From: DATCRE01 sp964235605
Lineage (GTDB): Bacteria; Bacteroidota; Bacteroidia; Cytophagales; Cyclobacteriaceae
Reading direction: 5' to 3'
DNA: 64,000 nt
Assembly (NCBI GenBank): GCA_964235605.1
Contig: CAXSCR010000005.1
Span: 1-64,000 of the forward strand
This document shows, piece after piece, positions 63,352-64,000 of this stretch (position 1 is the first letter of the stretch; each line of letters opens with the position of its first letter). Position numbers and translations under genes: made by a program. The notes below the pieces were generated by a model. The model did not search any database. It saw only the letters and a program-made list of their open reading frames with translations, and had not been told where the DNA came from.

Positions 63352-63970
63352 AACTAATAGTTTCTTTGTTGATGTTTTTTCTATCAAGGATCTTGCGCAA
63401 TCCATCAAGACCATAATACATTCGGGACTTCACTGTGTTTTCTGAGACGTTAAGGGCTTCAGCAATTTCTCTAAACTTCAAACCCTCGTATTCTTTCATA
63501 ATTACTACTACGCGTTGCTCTTCACTTAATTCCATAAGGGCTTCTTGTAATATATCTGACAATTCACTTTGTTGAAGTTGCCTTTCTGGATTATCAAACC
63601 TTTGAGTTGATGACTCCCACCGCGGTGAATTCTCTGCTTCCATGTTCCATACTTGATCAAAAGGAATTGACCGGTTTCCTTTTACTTTCCGCGTTTCTTC
63701 TCGGCAATAGTTTACTGAAATTTTATACAACCAGGGTTTGAACCGAGTTACATCCTGCAAACTTGCCAGATTCCGACACATCGAAATGAATGTTCTTTGC
63801 GTGACCTCCATTGCCAGATCATGATCAAGAAAAAACTTATAACCAAAATTATAGATTCGCTTGTACCAAAGTTGTACAAGCTTGCCCTGTGCACCTTGAT
63901 CTCCTTGCTTCGCGCGATGAATAAGGGAATCAGAATGCATCATAGCAATATCTACTAAAGTTTCAGTCAC
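63341..63970 (-). CDS. RNA polymerase ECF-type sigma-70 factor
   Basis: The 209-residue protein has the two regions of an extracytoplasmic-function sigma factor: region 2 (LWYKRIYNFGYKFFLDHDLAMEVTQRTF, about 33-60, for -10 binding) and region 4 (REIAEALNVSENTVKSRMYYGL, about 168-189, for -35 binding), joined by a Pro/Glu-rich linker. It starts an operon with an anti-sigma-like protein and an exported protein. It probably activates its own operon. The promoter lies at the window edge and cannot be examined fully. Confidence 0.92.
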   Translation of the reverse strand: MTETLVDIAMMHSDSLIHRAKQGDQGAQGKLVQLWYKRIYNFGYKFFLDHDLAMEVTQRTFISMCRNLASLQDVTRFKPWLYKISVNYCREETRKVKGNRSIPFDQVWNMEAENSPRWESSTQRFDNPERQLQQSELSDILQEALMELSEEQRVVVIMKEYEGLKFREIAEALNVSENTVKSRMYYGLDGLRKILDRKNINKETISYEL

Positions 63971-64000
63971 AGATCACAGTTACAGTTCCGATATAAAGAT

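Overview
The window reads as Bacteroidota chromosome, most likely Cytophagales. The evidence is type IX secretion (PorP/SprF proteins, a PorT-like barrel, secreted proteins with gliding-motility type C-terminal domains), Bacteroidota-typical families (GSCFA, DUF3822, DUF6913-like, TIGR02757, HEPN-tailed sulfite/nitrite reductase, NagB-LmbE fusion), TAnnTTTG promoter elements, AT-rich sequence and few Shine-Dalgarno sites. The genus is not determined.

Layout. (1) 1-3.9 kb is an accessory patch: a truncated nuclease-like gene, a LexA/S24 repressor with tandem operators, a Fic protein with an AbiEi-like winged-helix front end, an excisionase-like HTH gene, and a foldable RNA-like segment. (2) 3.9-7.5 kb holds pcm, a transketolase C-terminal subunit and an arsenic module (arsR, arsM with a one-base frameshift, arsN2) with two copies of an 18-bp palindromic operator. 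(3) 7.6-21 kb is core metabolism and repair: a SerB-SerA fusion, serC, an M1 peptidase, ligA, coaD, two Nudix proteins and pyrE. (4) 21-34.4 kb is a surface/secretion locus: a PorT-like barrel, a PorP/SprF protein fused to a SPOR domain, two very large secreted repeat proteins with type IX sorting domains, and a second PorP/SprF protein. (5) 34.4-38.2 kb is a minus-strand siroheme/sulfite (or nitrite) reductase operon. It is preceded by a short Cys-rich leader ORF and an intrinsic terminator with a matching antiterminator, which together look like a cysteine-responsive attenuator. (6) 38.4-61 kb is mixed housekeeping: NagB-LmbE fusion, a frameshifted GSCFA gene, DUF255 thioredoxin-like protein, priA, TIGR02757, a beta-lactamase-family hydrolase, trmN6-like, YceI, MarR, pepF, SMP-30-like lipoprotein, CDF transporter, PaaE-like reductase and purB. 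(7) 61-64 kb is an ECF sigma / anti-sigma-like / secreted-protein operon.

The genes combine into recognisable units: serine synthesis (SerB-SerA with SerC), arsenic methylation and resistance under ArsR, siroheme synthesis feeding its reductase, and PorP proteins next to their probable type IX cargo. The most novel item is the 38.0-38.2 kb leader. Its 30-residue ORF has Trp-Cys-Cys-Met near the end, and its last codons can pair (9 bp) with the 5' arm of the terminator directly upstream of the reductase start. Two otherwise intact genes (arsM, GSCFA) each carry a single-base indel, so either recent decay or sequence error should be considered. Several intergenic repeat families (REP-like 105-bp units, GGTCCAC inverted repeat, GGCATTGGGCATT word repeats, TTAAATG heptamers) sit at gene ends.
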